From assembly GCA_963932465.1 (NCBI GenBank), contig OZ010800.1, forward strand, positions 92,148,307 through 92,212,306: DNA of 64,000 bases. Reading direction: 5' to 3'. Positions 49,816 through 63,821 of this stretch are shown piece by piece; position 1 is the stretch's first letter, and every line of letters begins with the position of its first letter. Both the position numbers and the translations under genes were made by a program. This stretch comes from Maratus speciosus (Eukaryota > Arthropoda > Arachnida > Araneae > Salticidae). The notes beneath the pieces are model-generated. The model had not been told where the DNA came from. It searched no databases and worked only from the letters and a program-made list of their open reading frames with translations.

Positions 49816-51390
49816 GTTATGAGTGCTCAGTGTGAGCCTCTCCAGATAAACAAACAATATAGAGTCGGTACGCTAGCTCATCCCATAGCTCAGCATTTTT
49901 TGTTGTTGTTGTGGGGCACCTTTATAGTTTAGGCTTTTGTCTCACTTCTCCCAACTGACGTTGACGAATTTCGGACACGGATTACTGAAGCCGATCAAAG
50001 AGTCACTATGTACATGCTGAAAAATGATTTGTTCATCAATAGACATTTAAATAAAATTTAAATCTTGAAAATGATAATCAGAATTTTTCTTTATTTATCG
50101 AATTTTAACACTATAAAGAAAAAATATACAGGATGTATATAAATGATTATCACAAATTTATAGGACTATTATAAGAAAACAAAAAAAAGTACAACCTTGG
50201 TGCTCACCGTAAGTAAAATATAACAGGTAAAACTTTAAATCCAACACTGTTATGAGTGCTCAGTGTGAGCCCCTCCAGATAAACGAACAGTATAGAGCCG
50301 GTACGATAGCTCATCCCATACTTTTCTCAGCATTTTTTTTGTTGTTGTGGGGCACAGTTATGGTTTAGGCGTTTGTCTCACTTCTCCCAACGGACGTTGA
50401 CGAATTTCGGACACGCATTACTGAAGCCGTTCAAAGAGTCACTATGTACATGCTGAAAAATGATTTGTTCATCAATAGACATTTAAATAAAATTTAAATC
50501 TTGAAAATGATAATCAGAATTTTTCTTTATTTATCGAATTTTAACACTATAAAGAAAAAATGTACAGGATGTACATAAATGATTATCGGAAATTTATAGG
50601 ACTATTATAAGAAAACAAAAAAAAAGTACAACCTTGGTGCTCACCGTAAGTAAAATATAACAAGTAAAACTTTAAATCCAACACAGTTATGAGTGCTCAG
50701 TGTGAGCCCCTCCAGATAAACGAACAATATAGAGCCGGTACAATAGCTCATCCCATACTTTTCTCAGCATTTTCTTTTTGTTGTTGTGGGGCACCGTTAT
50801 AGTTTAGGCGTTTGTCTCACTTCTCCCAACTGACGTTGACGAATTTCGGACACGCATTACTGAAGCCGTTCAATGAGTCACTATGTACATGCTGAAAAAT
50901 GATTTGTTTATCAATAGACATTTAAATAAAATTTAAATCTTGAAAATGATAATCAGAATTTTTCTTTATTTATCGAATTTTAACACTATAAAGAAAAAAT
51001 ATACAGGATGTACATAAATGATTATCGCAAATTTATAGGACTATTATAAGAAAACAAAAAAAAGTACAACCTTGGTGCTCACCGTAAGTAAAATATAACA
51101 GGTAAAACTTTAAATCCAACACAGTTATGAGTGCTCAGTGTGAGCCTCTCCAGATAAACGAACAATATAGAGCCGGTACGCTAGCTCATCCCATAGCTCA
51201 GCATTTTTTGTTGTTGTTGTGGGACACCTTTATAGTTTAGGCTTTTGTCTCACTTCTCCCAACTGACGTTGACGAATTTCGGACACGGATTACTGAAGCC
51301 GATCAAAGAGTCACTATGTACATGCTGAAAAATGATTTGTTCATCAATAGACATTTAAATAAAATTTAAATCTTGAAAATGATAATCAGA
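49816..51390 (+). repeat. Four-monomer block, copy 2
   Basis: It is the counterpart of 45879-47450, identified by AGAGTCGG at 49861 and CATAGCTCAG at 49884 and 51192. Small differences include GGATGTATATAAATG near 50137, a TTTTCTTTTTG tract near 50773, GTTTATCAATAG near 50909 and GTGGGACACC near 51222. Confidence 0.84.
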
Positions 51391-54300
51391 ATTTTTCTTT
51401 ATTTATCGAATTTTAACACTATAAAGAAAAAATATACAGGATGTACATAAATGATTATCACAAATTTATAGGACTATTATAAGAAAACAAAAAAAAGTAC
51501 AACCTTGGTGCTCACCGTAAGTAAAATATAACAGGTAAAACTTTAAATCCAACACTGTTATGAGTGCTCAGTGTGAGCCCCTCCAGATAAACGAACAGTA
51601 TAGAGCCGGTACGATAGCTCATCCCATACTTTTCTCAGCATTTTTTTGTTGTTGTTGTGGGGCACAGTTATAGTTTAGGCGTTTGTCTCACTTCTCCCAA
51701 CGGACGTTGACGAATTTCGGACACGCATTACGGAAGCCGTTCAAAGAGTCACTATGTACATGCTAAAAAATGATTTGTTCATCAATAGACATTTAAATAA
51801 AATTTAAATCTTGAAAATGATAATCAGAATTTTTCTTTATTTATCGAATTTTAACACTATAAAGAAAAAATGTACAGGATATACATAAATTATTATCGGA
51901 AATTTATAGGACTATTATAAGAAAACAAAAAAAAAGTACAATCTTGGTGCTCACCGTAAGTAAAATATAACAGGTAAAACTTTAAATCCAACACAGTTAT
52001 GAGTGCTCAGTGTGAGCCCCTCCAGATAAACGAACAATATAGAGCCGGTACAATAGCTCATCCCATACTTTTCTCAGCATTTTTTTGTTGTTGTTGTTGT
52101 GGAGCACCGTTATAGTTTAGGCGTTTGTCTCACTTCTCCCAACTGACGTTGACGATTTTAGGACACGCATTACTGAAGCCGTTCAATGAGTCACTATGTA
52201 CATGCTGAAAAATGATTTGTTCATCAATAGACATTTAAATAAAATTTAAATCTTGAAAATGATAATCAGAATTTTTCTTTATTTTTCGAATTTTAACACT
52301 ATAAAGAAAAAATATACAGGATGTACATAAATGATTATCGCAAATTTATAGGACTATTATAAGAAAACAAAAAAAAAGTACAACCTTGGTGCTCACCGTA
52401 AGTAAAATATAACAGGTAAAACTTTAAATCCAACACAGTTATGAGTGCTCAGTGTGAGCCTCTCCAGATAAACGAACAATATAGACCCGGTACGCTAGCT
52501 CATCCCATAGCTCAGCATTTTTTGTTGTTGTTGTGGGGCACCTTTATAGTTTAGGCTTTTGTCTCACTTCTCCCAACTGACGTTGACGAATTTCGGACAC
52601 GGATTACTGAAGCCGATCAAAGAGTCACTATGTACATGCTGAAAAATGATTTGTTCATCAATAGACATTTAAATAAAATTTAAATCTTGAAAATGATAAT
52701 CAGAATTTTTCTTTATTTATCGAATTTTAACACTATAAAGAAAAAATATACAGGATGTACATAAATGATTATCACAAATTTATAGGACTATTATAAGAAA
52801 ACAAAAAAAAGTACAACCTTGGTGCTCACCGTAAGTAAAATATAACAAGTAAAACTTTAAATCCAACACAGTTATGAGTGCTCAGTGTGAGCCCCTCCAG
52901 ATAAACGAACAATATAGAGCCGGTACAATAGCTCATCCCATACTTTTCTCAGCATTTTTTTTGTTGTTGTGGGGCACCGTTATAGTTTAGGCGTTTGTCT
53001 CACTTCTCCCAACTGACGTTGACGAATTTCGGACACGCATTACTGAAGCCGTTCAATGAGTCACTATGTACATGCTGAAAAATGATTTGTTCATCAATAG
53101 ACATTTAAATAAAATTTAAATCTTGAAAATGATAATCAGAATTTTTCTTTATTTATCGAATTTTAACACTATAAAGAAAAAATATACAGGATGTACATAA
53201 ATGATTATCGCAAATTTATAGGACTATTATAAGAAAACAAAAAAAAAGTACAACCTTGGTGCTCACCGTAAGTAAAATATAACAGGTAAAACTTTAAATC
53301 CAACACAGTTATGAGTGCTCAGTGTGAGCCTCTCCAGATAAACGAACAATATAGACCCGGTACGCTAGCTCATCCCATAGCTCAGCATTTTTTGTTGTTG
53401 TTGTGGGGCACCTTTATAGTTTAGGCTTTTGTCTCACTTCTCCCAACTGACGTTGACCAATTTCGGACACGGATTTCTGAAGCCGATCAAAGAGTCACTA
53501 TGTACATGCTGAAAAATGATTTGTTCATCAATAGACATTTAAATAAAATTTAAATCTTGAAAATGATAATCAGAATTTTTCTTTATTTATCGAATTTTAA
53601 CATTATAAAGAAAAAATATACAGGATGTACATAAATGATTATCACAAATTTATAGGACTATTATAAGAAAACAAAAAAAAGTACAACCTTGGTGCTCACC
53701 GTAGGTAAAATATAACAGGTAAAACTTTAAATCCAACACAGTTATGAGTGCTTAGTGTGAGCCCCTCCAGATAAACGAACAATATAGAGCCGGTACGATA
53801 GCTCATCCCATAATTTTCTCAGCATTTTTTTTTTGTTGTTGTGGGGCACCTTTATAGTTTAGGCTTTTGTCTCACTTCTCCCAACTGACGTTTACGAATT
53901 TCGGACACGCATTACTGAAGCCGTTCAAAGAGTCACTATGTACATGCTGAAAAATGATTTGTTCATCAATAGACATTTAAATAAAATTTAAATCTTTAAA
54001 ATGATAATCAGAATTTTTCTTTATTTATCGAATTTTAACACTATAAAGAAAAAATATACAGGATGTACATAAATGATTATCACAAATTTATAGGACTATT
54101 ATAAGAAAACAAAAAAAAGTACAACCTTGGTGCTCACCGTAAGTAAAATATAACAGGTAAAACTTTAAATCCAACACTGTTATGAGTGCTCAGTGTGAGC
54201 CCCTCCAGATAAACGAACAGTATAGAGCCGGTACGATAGCTCATCCCATACTTTTCTCAGCATTTTTGTTGATGTTGTTGTGGGGCACAGTTATAGTTTA

Positions 54301-57300
54301 GGCGTTTGTCTCACTTCTCCCAACGGACGTTGACGAATTTCGGACACGCATTACTGAAGCCGTTCAAAGAGTCACTATGTACATGCTAAAAAATGATTTG
54401 TTCATCAATAGACATTTAAATAAAATTTAAATCTTGAAAATGATAATCAGAATTTTTCTTTATTTATCGAATTTTAACACTATAAAGAAAAAATGTACAG
54501 GATATACATAAATTATTATCGGAAATTTATAGGACTATTATAAGAAAACAAAAAAAAAGTACAATCTTGGTGCTCACCGTAAGTAAAATATAACAGGTAA
54601 AACTTTAAATCCAACACAGTTATGAGTGCTCAGTGTGAGCCCCTCCAGATAAACGAACAATATAGAGCCGGTACAATAGCTCATCCCATACTTTTCTCAG
54701 CATTTTTTTTTGTTGTTGTTGTGGAGCACCGTTATAGTTTAGGCGTTTGTCTCACTTCTCCCAACTGACGTTGACGATTTTAGGACACGCATTACTGAAG
54801 CCGTTCAATGAGTCACTATGTACATGCTGAAAAATGATTTGTTCATCAATAGACATTTAAATAAAATTTAAATCTTGAAAATGATAATCAGAATTTTTCT
54901 TTATTTATCGAATTTTAACACTATAAAGAAAAAATATACAGGATGTACATAAATGATTATCGCAAATTTATAGGACTATTATAAGAAAACAAAAAAAAAG
55001 TACAACCTTGGTGCTCACCGTAAGTAAAATATAACAGGTAAAACTTTAAATCCAACACAGTTATGAGTGCTCAGTGTGAGCCCCTCCAGATAAACGAACA
55101 ATATAGAGCCGGTACGATAGCTCATCCCATACTTTTTTCAGCATTTTTTTTTTGTTGTTGTGGGGCACCGTTATAGTTTAGGCGTTTGTCTCACTTCTCC
55201 CAACTGACGTTGACGAATTTCGGACACGCATTACTGAAGCCGTTCAATGAGTCACTATGTACATGCTGAAAAATGATTTGTTCATCAATAGACATTTAAA
55301 TAAAATTTAAATCTTGAAAATGATAATCAGAATTTTTCTTTATTTATCGAATTTTAACACTATAAAGAAAAAATATACAGGATGTACATAAATGATTATC
55401 ACAAATTTATAGGACTATTATAAGAAAACAAAAAAAAGTACAACCTTGGTGCTCACCGTAAGTAAAATATAACAGGTAAAACTTTAAATCCAACACGGTT
55501 ATGAGTGCTCAGTGTGAGCCCCTCCAGATAAACGAACAGTATAGAGCCGGTACGATAGCTCATCCCATACTTTTCTCAGCATTTTTTTTTGTTGTTGTGG
55601 GGCACAGTTATGGTTTAGGCGTTTGTCTCACTTCTCCCAACGGACGTTGACGAATTTCGGACACGCATTACTGAAGCCGTTCAAAGAGTCACTATGTACA
55701 TGCTGAAAAATGATTTGTTCATCAATAGACATTTAAATAAAATTTAAATCTTGAAAATGATAATCAGAATTTTTCTTTATTTATCGAATTTTAACACTAT
55801 AAAGAAAAAATGTACAGGATGTACATAAATGATTATCGGAAATTTATAGGACTATTATAAGAAAACAAAAAAAAAAGTACAACCTTGGTGCTCACCGTAA
55901 GTAAAATATAACAAGTAAAACTTGAAATCCAACACAGTTATGAGTGCTAAGTGTGAGCCCCTCCAGATAAACGAACAATATAGAGCCGGTACAATAGCTC
56001 ATCCCATACTTTTCTCAGCATTTTTTTTTTGTTGTTGTGGGGCACCGTTATAGTTTAGGCGTTTGTCTCACTTCTCCCAACTGACGTTGACGAATTTCGG
56101 ACACGCATTACTGAAGCCGTTCAATGAGTCACTATGTACATGCTGAAAAATGATTTGTTCATCAATAGACATTTAAATAAAATTTAAATCTTGAAAATGA
56201 TAATCAGAATTTTTCTTTATTTATCGAATTTTAACACTATAAAGAAAAAATATACAGGATGTACATAAATGATTATCGCAAATTTATAGGACTATTATAA
56301 GAAAACAAAAAAAAAGTACAACCTTGGTGCTCACCGTAAGTAAAATATAACAGGTAAAACTTTAAATCCAACACAGTTATGAGTGCTCAGTGTGAGCCTC
56401 TCCAGATAAACGAACAATATAGACCCGGTACGCTAGCTCATCCCATAGCTCAGCATTTTTTGTTGTTGTTGTGGGGCACCTTTATAGTTTAGGCTTTTGT
56501 CTCACTTCTCCCAACTGACGTTGACGAATTTCGGACACGGATTACTGAAGCCGATCAAAGAGTCACTATGTACATGCTGAAAAATGATTTGTTCATCAAT
56601 AGACATTTAAATAAAATTTAAATCTTGAAAATGATAATCAGAATTTTTCTTTATTTATCGAATTTTAACACTATAAAGAAAAAATATACAGGATGTACAT
56701 AAATGATTATCACAAATTTATAGGACTATTATAAGAAAACAAAAAAAAGTACAACCTTGGTGCTCACCGTAAGTAAAATATAACAGGTAAAACTTTAAAT
56801 CCAACACGGTTATGAGTGCTCAGTGTGAGCCCCTCCAGATAAACGAACAGTATAGAGCCGGTACGATAGCTCATCCCATACTTTTCTCAGCATTTTTTTT
56901 TTGTTGTTGTGGGGCACAGTTATGGTTTAGGCGTTTGTCTCACTTCTCCCAACGGACGTTGACGAATTTCGGACACGCATTACTGAAGCCGTTCAATGAG
57001 TCACTATGTACATGCTGAAAAATGATTTGTTCATCAATAGACATTTAAATAAAATTTAAATCTTGAAAATGATAATCAGAATTTTTCTTTATTTATCGAA
57101 TTTTAACACTATAAAGAAAAAATGTACAGGATGTACATAAATGATTATCGGAAATTTATAGGACTATTATAAGAAAACAAAAAAAAAAGTACAACCTTGG
57201 TGCTCACCGTAAGTAAAATATAACAAGTAAAACTTTAAATCCAACACAGTTATGAGTGCTCAGTGTGAGCCCCTCCAGATAAACGAACAATATAGAGCCG

Positions 57301-58187
57301 GTACAATAGCTCATCCCATACTTTTCTCAGCATTTTTTGTTGTTGTTGTGGGGCACCGTTATAGTTTAGGCGTTTGTCTCACTTCTCCCAACTGACGTTG
57401 ACGAATTTCGGACACGCATTACTGAAGCCGTTCAATGAGTCACTATGTACATGCTGAAAAATGATTTGTTCATCAATAGACATTTAAATAAAATTTAAAT
57501 CTTGAAAATGATAATCAGAATTTTTCTTTATTTATCGAATTTTAACACTATAAAGAAAAAATATACAGGATGTACATAAATGATTATCGCAAATTTATAG
57601 GACTATTATAAGAAAACAAAAAAAAAGTACAACCTTGGTGCTCACCGTAAGTAAAATATAACAGGTAAAACTTTAAATCCAACACAGTTATGAGTGCTCA
57701 GTGTGAGCCTCTCCAGATAAACGAACAATATAGACCCGGTACGCTAGCTCATCCCATAGCTCAGCATTTTTTGTTGTTGTTGTGGGGCACCTTTATAGTT
57801 TAGGCTTTTGTCTCACTTCTCCCAACTGACGTTGACCAATTTCGGACACGGATTTCTGAAGCCGATCAAAGAGTCACTATGTACATGCTGAAAAATGATT
57901 TGTTCATCAATAGACATTTAAATAAAATTTAAATCTTGAAAATGATAATCAGAATTTTTCTTTATTTATCGAATTTTAACATTATAAAGAAAAAATATAC
58001 AGGATGTACATAAATGATTATCACAAATTTATAGGACTATTATAAGAAAACAAAAAAAAGTACAACCTTGGTGCTCACCGTAAGTAAAATATAACAGGTA
58101 AAACTTTAAATCCAACACAGTTATGAGTGCTCAGTGTGAGCCCCTCCAGATAAACGAACAATATAGAGCCGGTACGATAGCTCATCC
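51391..58187 (+). repeat. Shuffled satellite segment with blocks repeated 2, 3, 6, 7 and 10 monomers apart
   Basis: ATAGACCCGG monomers occur at 52481, 53351, 56419 and 57730 (spacings 870, 3068 and 1311 bp). GGATATACATAAATTATTATCGG occurs near 51878 and 54501 (2623 bp, six monomers). GACGATTTTA occurs at 52151 and 54774. A CGTTGACCAA monomer with GGATTTCTG and AACATTATAAAG occurs at 53451 and 57830 (4379 bp, ten monomers) and is followed in both places by CATAATTTTC (53809 and 58188). These overlapping spacings show repeated local exchanges. No gene is seen. Confidence 0.82.
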
Positions 58188-61100
58188 CATAATTTTCTCA
58201 GCATTTTTTTTTTGTTGTTGTGGGGCACCTTTATAGTTTAGGCTTTTGTCTCACTTCTCCCAACTGACGTTTACGAATTTCGGACACGCATTACTGAAGC
58301 CGTTCAAAGAGTCACTATGTACATGCTGAAAAATGATTTGTTCATCAATAGACATTTAAATAAAATTTAAATCTTTAAAATGATAATCAGAATTTTTCTT
58401 TATTTATCGAATTTTAACACTATAAAGAAAAAATATACAGGATGTACATAAATGATTATCGCAAATTTATAGGACTATTATAAGAAAACAAAAAAAAAAG
58501 TACAACCTTGGTGCTCACCGTAAGTAAAATATAACGGGGAAAACTTTAAATCCAACACAGTTATGAGTGCTCAGTGTGAGCCCCTCCAGATAAACGAACA
58601 ATATAGAGCCGGTACGATAGCTCTTACCATACTTTTCTCAGCTTTTTTTTGTTGTTGTTGTGGGGCACCGTTATAGTTTAGGCGTTTGTCTCACTTCTCC
58701 CAACTGACGTTGACGAATTTCGGACACGCATTACTAAAGCCGTTCAAAGAGTCACTATGTACATGCTGAAAAATGATTTGTTCATCAATAGACATTTAAA
58801 TAAAATTTAAATCTTGAAAATGATAATCAGAATTTTTCTTTATTTATCGAATTTTAACACTATAAAAAAAAATGTACAGGATGTACATAAATGATTATCG
58901 CAAATTTATAGGACTATTATAAGAAAACAAAAAAAAATGTACAACCTTTGTTCTCACCGTAAGTAAAATATAACAGGTAAAACTTTAAATCCAACACAGT
59001 TATGAGTGCTCAGAATGAGCCCCTCCAGATAAACGAACAATATAGAGCCGGTATGATAGCTCATCCCATACTTTTCTCAGCATTTTTTGTTGTTGTTGTG
59101 GGGCACCTTTATAGTTTAGGCTTTTGTATCACTTCTCCCAACTGACGTTGACGAATTTCGGACACGCATTACTGAAGCCGTTCAATGAGTCACTATGTAC
59201 ATGCTGAAAAATGATTTGTTCATCAATAGACATTTAAATAAAATTTAAATATTGAAAATGATAATCAGAATTTTTCTTTATTTATCGAATTTTAACACTA
59301 TAAAGAAAAAATATACAGGATGTACATAAATGATTATCGCAAATTTATAGGACTATTATAAGAAAACAAAAAAAAAGTACAACCTTGGTGCTCACCGTAA
59401 GTAAAATATAACAGGTAAAACTTTAAATCCAACACAGTTATGAGTGCTCAGTGTGAGCCCCTCCAGATAAACGAACAATATAGAGCCGGTGCGCTAGCTC
59501 ATCCCATACTTTTCTCAGTATTATTTTTTTGTTGTTGTGGGGCACCGTTATAGTTCATGCGTTTGTCTCACTTCTCCCAACTGACGTTGACGAATTTCGG
59601 ACACGCATTACTGAAGCCGATCAAAGAGTCACTATGTACATGCTGAAAAATGATTTGTTCATCAATAGACATTTAAATAAAATTTAAATCTTGAAAATGA
59701 TAATCAGAATTTTTCTTTATTTATCGAATTTTAACACTATAAAGAAAAAATATACAGGATGTACATAAATGATTATCGCAAATTTATAGGACTATTATAA
59801 GAAAACCAAAAAAAAGTACAACCTTGGTGCTCACCGTAAGTAAAATATAACAGGTAAAACTTTAAATCCAACACAGTTATGAGTGCTCAGTGTGAGCCCC
59901 TCCAGATAAACGAACAATATAGAGCCGGTACGATAGCTCATCCCATACTTTTTTCAGCATTTTTTTTTTTGAAGTTGTGGGGCACCGTTATAGTTTAGGC
60001 GTTTGTCTCACTTCTCCCAACTGACGTTGACGAATTTCGGGCACGCATTACTGAAGCCGTTCAATGAGTCACTATGTACATGCTGAAAAATGATTTGTTC
60101 ATCAATAGACATTTAAATAAAATTTAAATCTTGAAAATGATAATCAGAATTTTTCTTTATTTATCGAATTTTAACACTATAAAGAAAAAATGTACAGGAT
60201 GTACATAAATGATTATCGGAAATTTATAGGACTATTATAAGAAAACAAAAAAAAAAGTACAACCTTGGTGCTCACCGTAAGTAAAATATAACAGGTAAAA
60301 CTTTAAATCCAACACAGTTATGAGTGCTCAGTGTGAGCCCCTACAGATAAACGAACAATATAGAGCCGGTACAATAGCTCATCCCATACTTTTTTCAGCA
60401 TTTTTTTTTGTTGTTGTGGGGCACCGTTATAGTTTAGGCGTTTGTCTCACTTCTCCCAACTGACGTTGACGAATTTCGGACACGCATTACTGAAGCCGTT
60501 CAATGAGTCACTATGTACATGATGAAAAATGACTTGTTCATCAATAGACATTTAAATAAAATTTAAATCTTGAAAATGATAATCAGAATTTTTCTTTATT
60601 TATCGAATTTTAACACTATAAAGAAAAAATATACAGGATGTACATAAATGATTATCGCAAAATTATAGGACTATTATAAGAAAACAAAAAAAAAGTACAA
60701 CCTTGGTGCTCACCGTAAGTAAAATATAACAGGTAAAACTTTAAATCCAACACAGTTATGAGTGCTCAGTGTGAGCCCCTCCAGATAAACGAACAATATA
60801 GAGCCGGTACGCTAGCTCATCCCATACTTTTCTCAGTATTATTTTTTTGTTGTTGTGGGGCACCGTTATAGTTTATGCGTTTGTCTCACTTCTCCCAACT
60901 GACGTTGACGAATTTCGGACACGCATTACTGAAGCCGATCAAAGAGTCACTATGTACATGCTGAAAAATGATTTGTTCATCAATAGACATTTAAATAAAA
61001 TTTAAATCTTGAAAATGATAATCAGACATTTTCTTTATATATCGAATTTTAACACTATAAAGAAAAAATATACAGGATGTACATAAATGAATATCGCAAA

Positions 61101-63821
61101 TTTATAGGACTATTATAAGAAAACAAAAAAAAAGTACAACCTTGGTGCTCACCGTAAGTAAAATATAACAGGTAAAACTTTAAATCCAACACAGTTATGA
61201 GTGCTCAGTGTGAGCCTCTCCAGATAAACGAACAATATAGAGCCGGTACGCTAGCTCATCCCATAGCTCAGCATTTTTTGTTGTTGTTGTGGGGCACCTT
61301 TATAGTTTAGGCTTTTGTCTCACTTCTCCCAACTGACGTTGACGAATTTCGGACACGGATTACTGAAGCCGATCAAAGAGTCACTATGTACATGCTGAAA
61401 AATGATTTGTTCATCAATAGACATTTAAATAAAATTTAAATCTTGAAAATGATAATCAGAATTTTTCTTTATTTATCGAATTTTAACACTATAAAGAAAA
61501 AATATACAGGATGTACATAAATGATTATCACAAATTTATAGGACTATTATAAGAAAACAAAAAAAAAGTACAACCTTGGTGCTCACCGTAAGTAAAATAT
61601 AACAGGTAAAACTTTAAATCCAACAATGTTATGAGTGCTCAGTGTGAGCCCCTCCAGATAAACGAACAGTATAGAGCCGGTACGATAGCTCATCCCATAC
61701 TTTTCTCAGCATTTTTTTTTTGTTGTTGTGGGGCACAGTTATAGTTTAGGCGTTTGTCTCACTTCTCCCAACGGACGTTGACGAATTTCGGACACGCATT
61801 ACTGAAGCCGTTCAAAGAGTCACTATGTACATGCTAAAAAATGATTTGTTCATCAATAGACATTTAAATAAAATTTAAATCTTGAAAATGATAATCAGAA
61901 TTTTTCTTTATTTATCGAATTTTAACACTATAAAGAAAAAATGTACAGGATGTACATAAATGATTATCGGAAATTTATAGGACTATTATAAGAAAACAAA
62001 AAAAAAGTACAATCTTGGTGCTCACCGTAAGTAAAATATAACAGGTAAAACTTTAAATCCAACACAGTTATGAGTGCTCAGTGTGAGCCCCTCCAGATAA
62101 ACGAACAATATAGAGCCGGTACAATAGCTCATCCCATACTTTTCTCAGCATTTTTTTTTTGTTGTTGTTTAGCACCGTTATAGTTTAGGCGTTGGTCTCA
62201 CTTCTCCCAACTGACGTTGACGATTTTCGGACACGCATTACTGAAGCCGTTCAATGAGTCACTATGTACATGCTGAAAAATGATTTGTTCATCAATAGAC
62301 ATTTAAATAAAATTTAAATCTTGAAAATGATAATCAGAATTTTTCTTTATTTATCGAATTTTAACACTATAAAGAAAAAATATACAGGATGTACATAAAT
62401 GATTATCGCAAATTTATAGGACTATTATAAGAAAACAAAAAAAAAGTACAACCTTGGTGCTCACCGTAAGTAAAATATAACAGGTAAAACTTTAAATCCA
62501 ACACAGTTATGAGTGCTCAGTGTGAGCCCCTCCAGATAAACGAACAATATAGAGCCGGTACGATAGCTCTTACCATACTTTTCTCACCTTTTTTTTGTTG
62601 TTGTTGTGGGGCACCGTTATAGTTTAGGCGTTTGTCTCACTTCTCCCAACTGACGTTGACGAATTTCGGACACGCATTACTGAAGCCGTTCAAAGAGTCA
62701 CTATGTACATGCTGAAAAATGATTTGTTCATCAATAGACATTTAAATAAAATTTAAATCTTGAAAATGATAATCAGAATTTTTCTTTATTTATCGAATTT
62801 TAACACTATAAAAAAAATGTACAGGATGTACATAAATGATTATCGCAAATTTATAGGACTATTATAAGAAAACAAAAAAAATGTACAACCTTTGTTCTCA
62901 CCGTAAGTAAAATATAACAGGTAAAACTTTAAATCCAACACAGTTATGAGTGCTCAGAATGAGCCCCTCCAGATAAACGAACAATATAGAGCCGGTATGA
63001 TAGCTCATCCCATACTTTTCTCAGCATTTTTTGTTGTTGTTGTGGGGCACCTTTATAGTTTAGGCTTTTGTCTCACTTCTCCCAACTGACGTTGACGAAT
63101 TTCGGACACGCATTACTGAAGCCGTTCAATGAGTCACTATGTACATGCTGAAAAATGATTTGTTCATCAATAGACATTTAAATAAAATTTAAATCTTGAA
63201 AATGATAATCAGAATTTTTCTTTATTTATCGAATTTTAACACTATAAAGAAAAAATGTACAGAATGTACATAAATGATTATCGCAAATTTATAGGACTAT
63301 TATAAGAAAACAAAAAAAAAAGTACAACCTTGGTGCTCACCGTAAGTAAAATATAACAGGTAAAACTTTAAATCCAACACAGTTATGAGTGCTCAGTGTG
63401 AGCCCCTCCAGATAAACGAACAATATAGAGCCGGTACGATAGCTCATCCCATACTTTTCTCAGCATTTTTTTTGTTGTTGTTGTGGGGCACCGTTATAGT
63501 TTATGCGTTTGTCTCACTTCTCCCAACTGACGTTGACGAATTTCGGACATGCATTACTGAAGCCGTTCAATGAGTCACTATGTACATGCTGAAAAATGAT
63601 TTGTTCATCAATAGACATTTAAATAAAATTTAAATCTTGAAAATGATAATCAGAATTTTTCTTTATTTATCGAATTTTAACACTATAAAGAAAAAATATA
63701 CCGGATGTACATAAATGATTATCGCAAATTTATAGGACTATTATAAGAAAACAAAAAAAAAGTACAACCTTGGTGCTCACCGTAAGTAAAATATAACAGG
63801 TAAAACTTTAAATCCAACACA
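58188..63821 (+). repeat. Satellite segment resembling the 10-14 kb order, a diverged further copy
   Basis: The order CATAATTTTC (58188), CTCTTACCAT, GCTCAGAATG (59008), TATTATTTTTTTG with GTTCATGCG, then CATACTTTTTTCAG parallels 10065 onward about 48.1 kb (110 monomers) upstream. The GCTCAGAATG form replaces GCTCAGAAAG here and again at 62952. Later monomers include ACATTTTCTTTATATATCG (near 61027), CATAGCTCAG (61262), ACAATGTTATG, an ACGATTTTCGG variant (62219), and CTCTTACCAT with CTCACCTTTT. Private changes are more numerous than between the two 18-kb copies. Confidence 0.78.
63385..63633 (+). pseudogene. Transposase fossil in frame with the upstream ATG (T-run of 8)
   Basis: From the ATG at 63385 the frame gives 62 residues: M-S-A-Q at the start, F-L-L-L-L-W-G-T-V around residues 29-37, V-Y at 39-40, L-L-P-T-D-V-D-E-F-R at 45-54 and I-T-E-A-V-Q at 57-62. 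It then stops at TGA (63571); the fossil reading resumes to TAA at 63631. Here GTTTATGCG supplies Tyr where most monomers have TAG, and the T-run length happens to place the ATG in the fossil frame. One Arg codon is Cys (residue 56). It is treated as a relic, not a gene. Confidence 0.45.
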
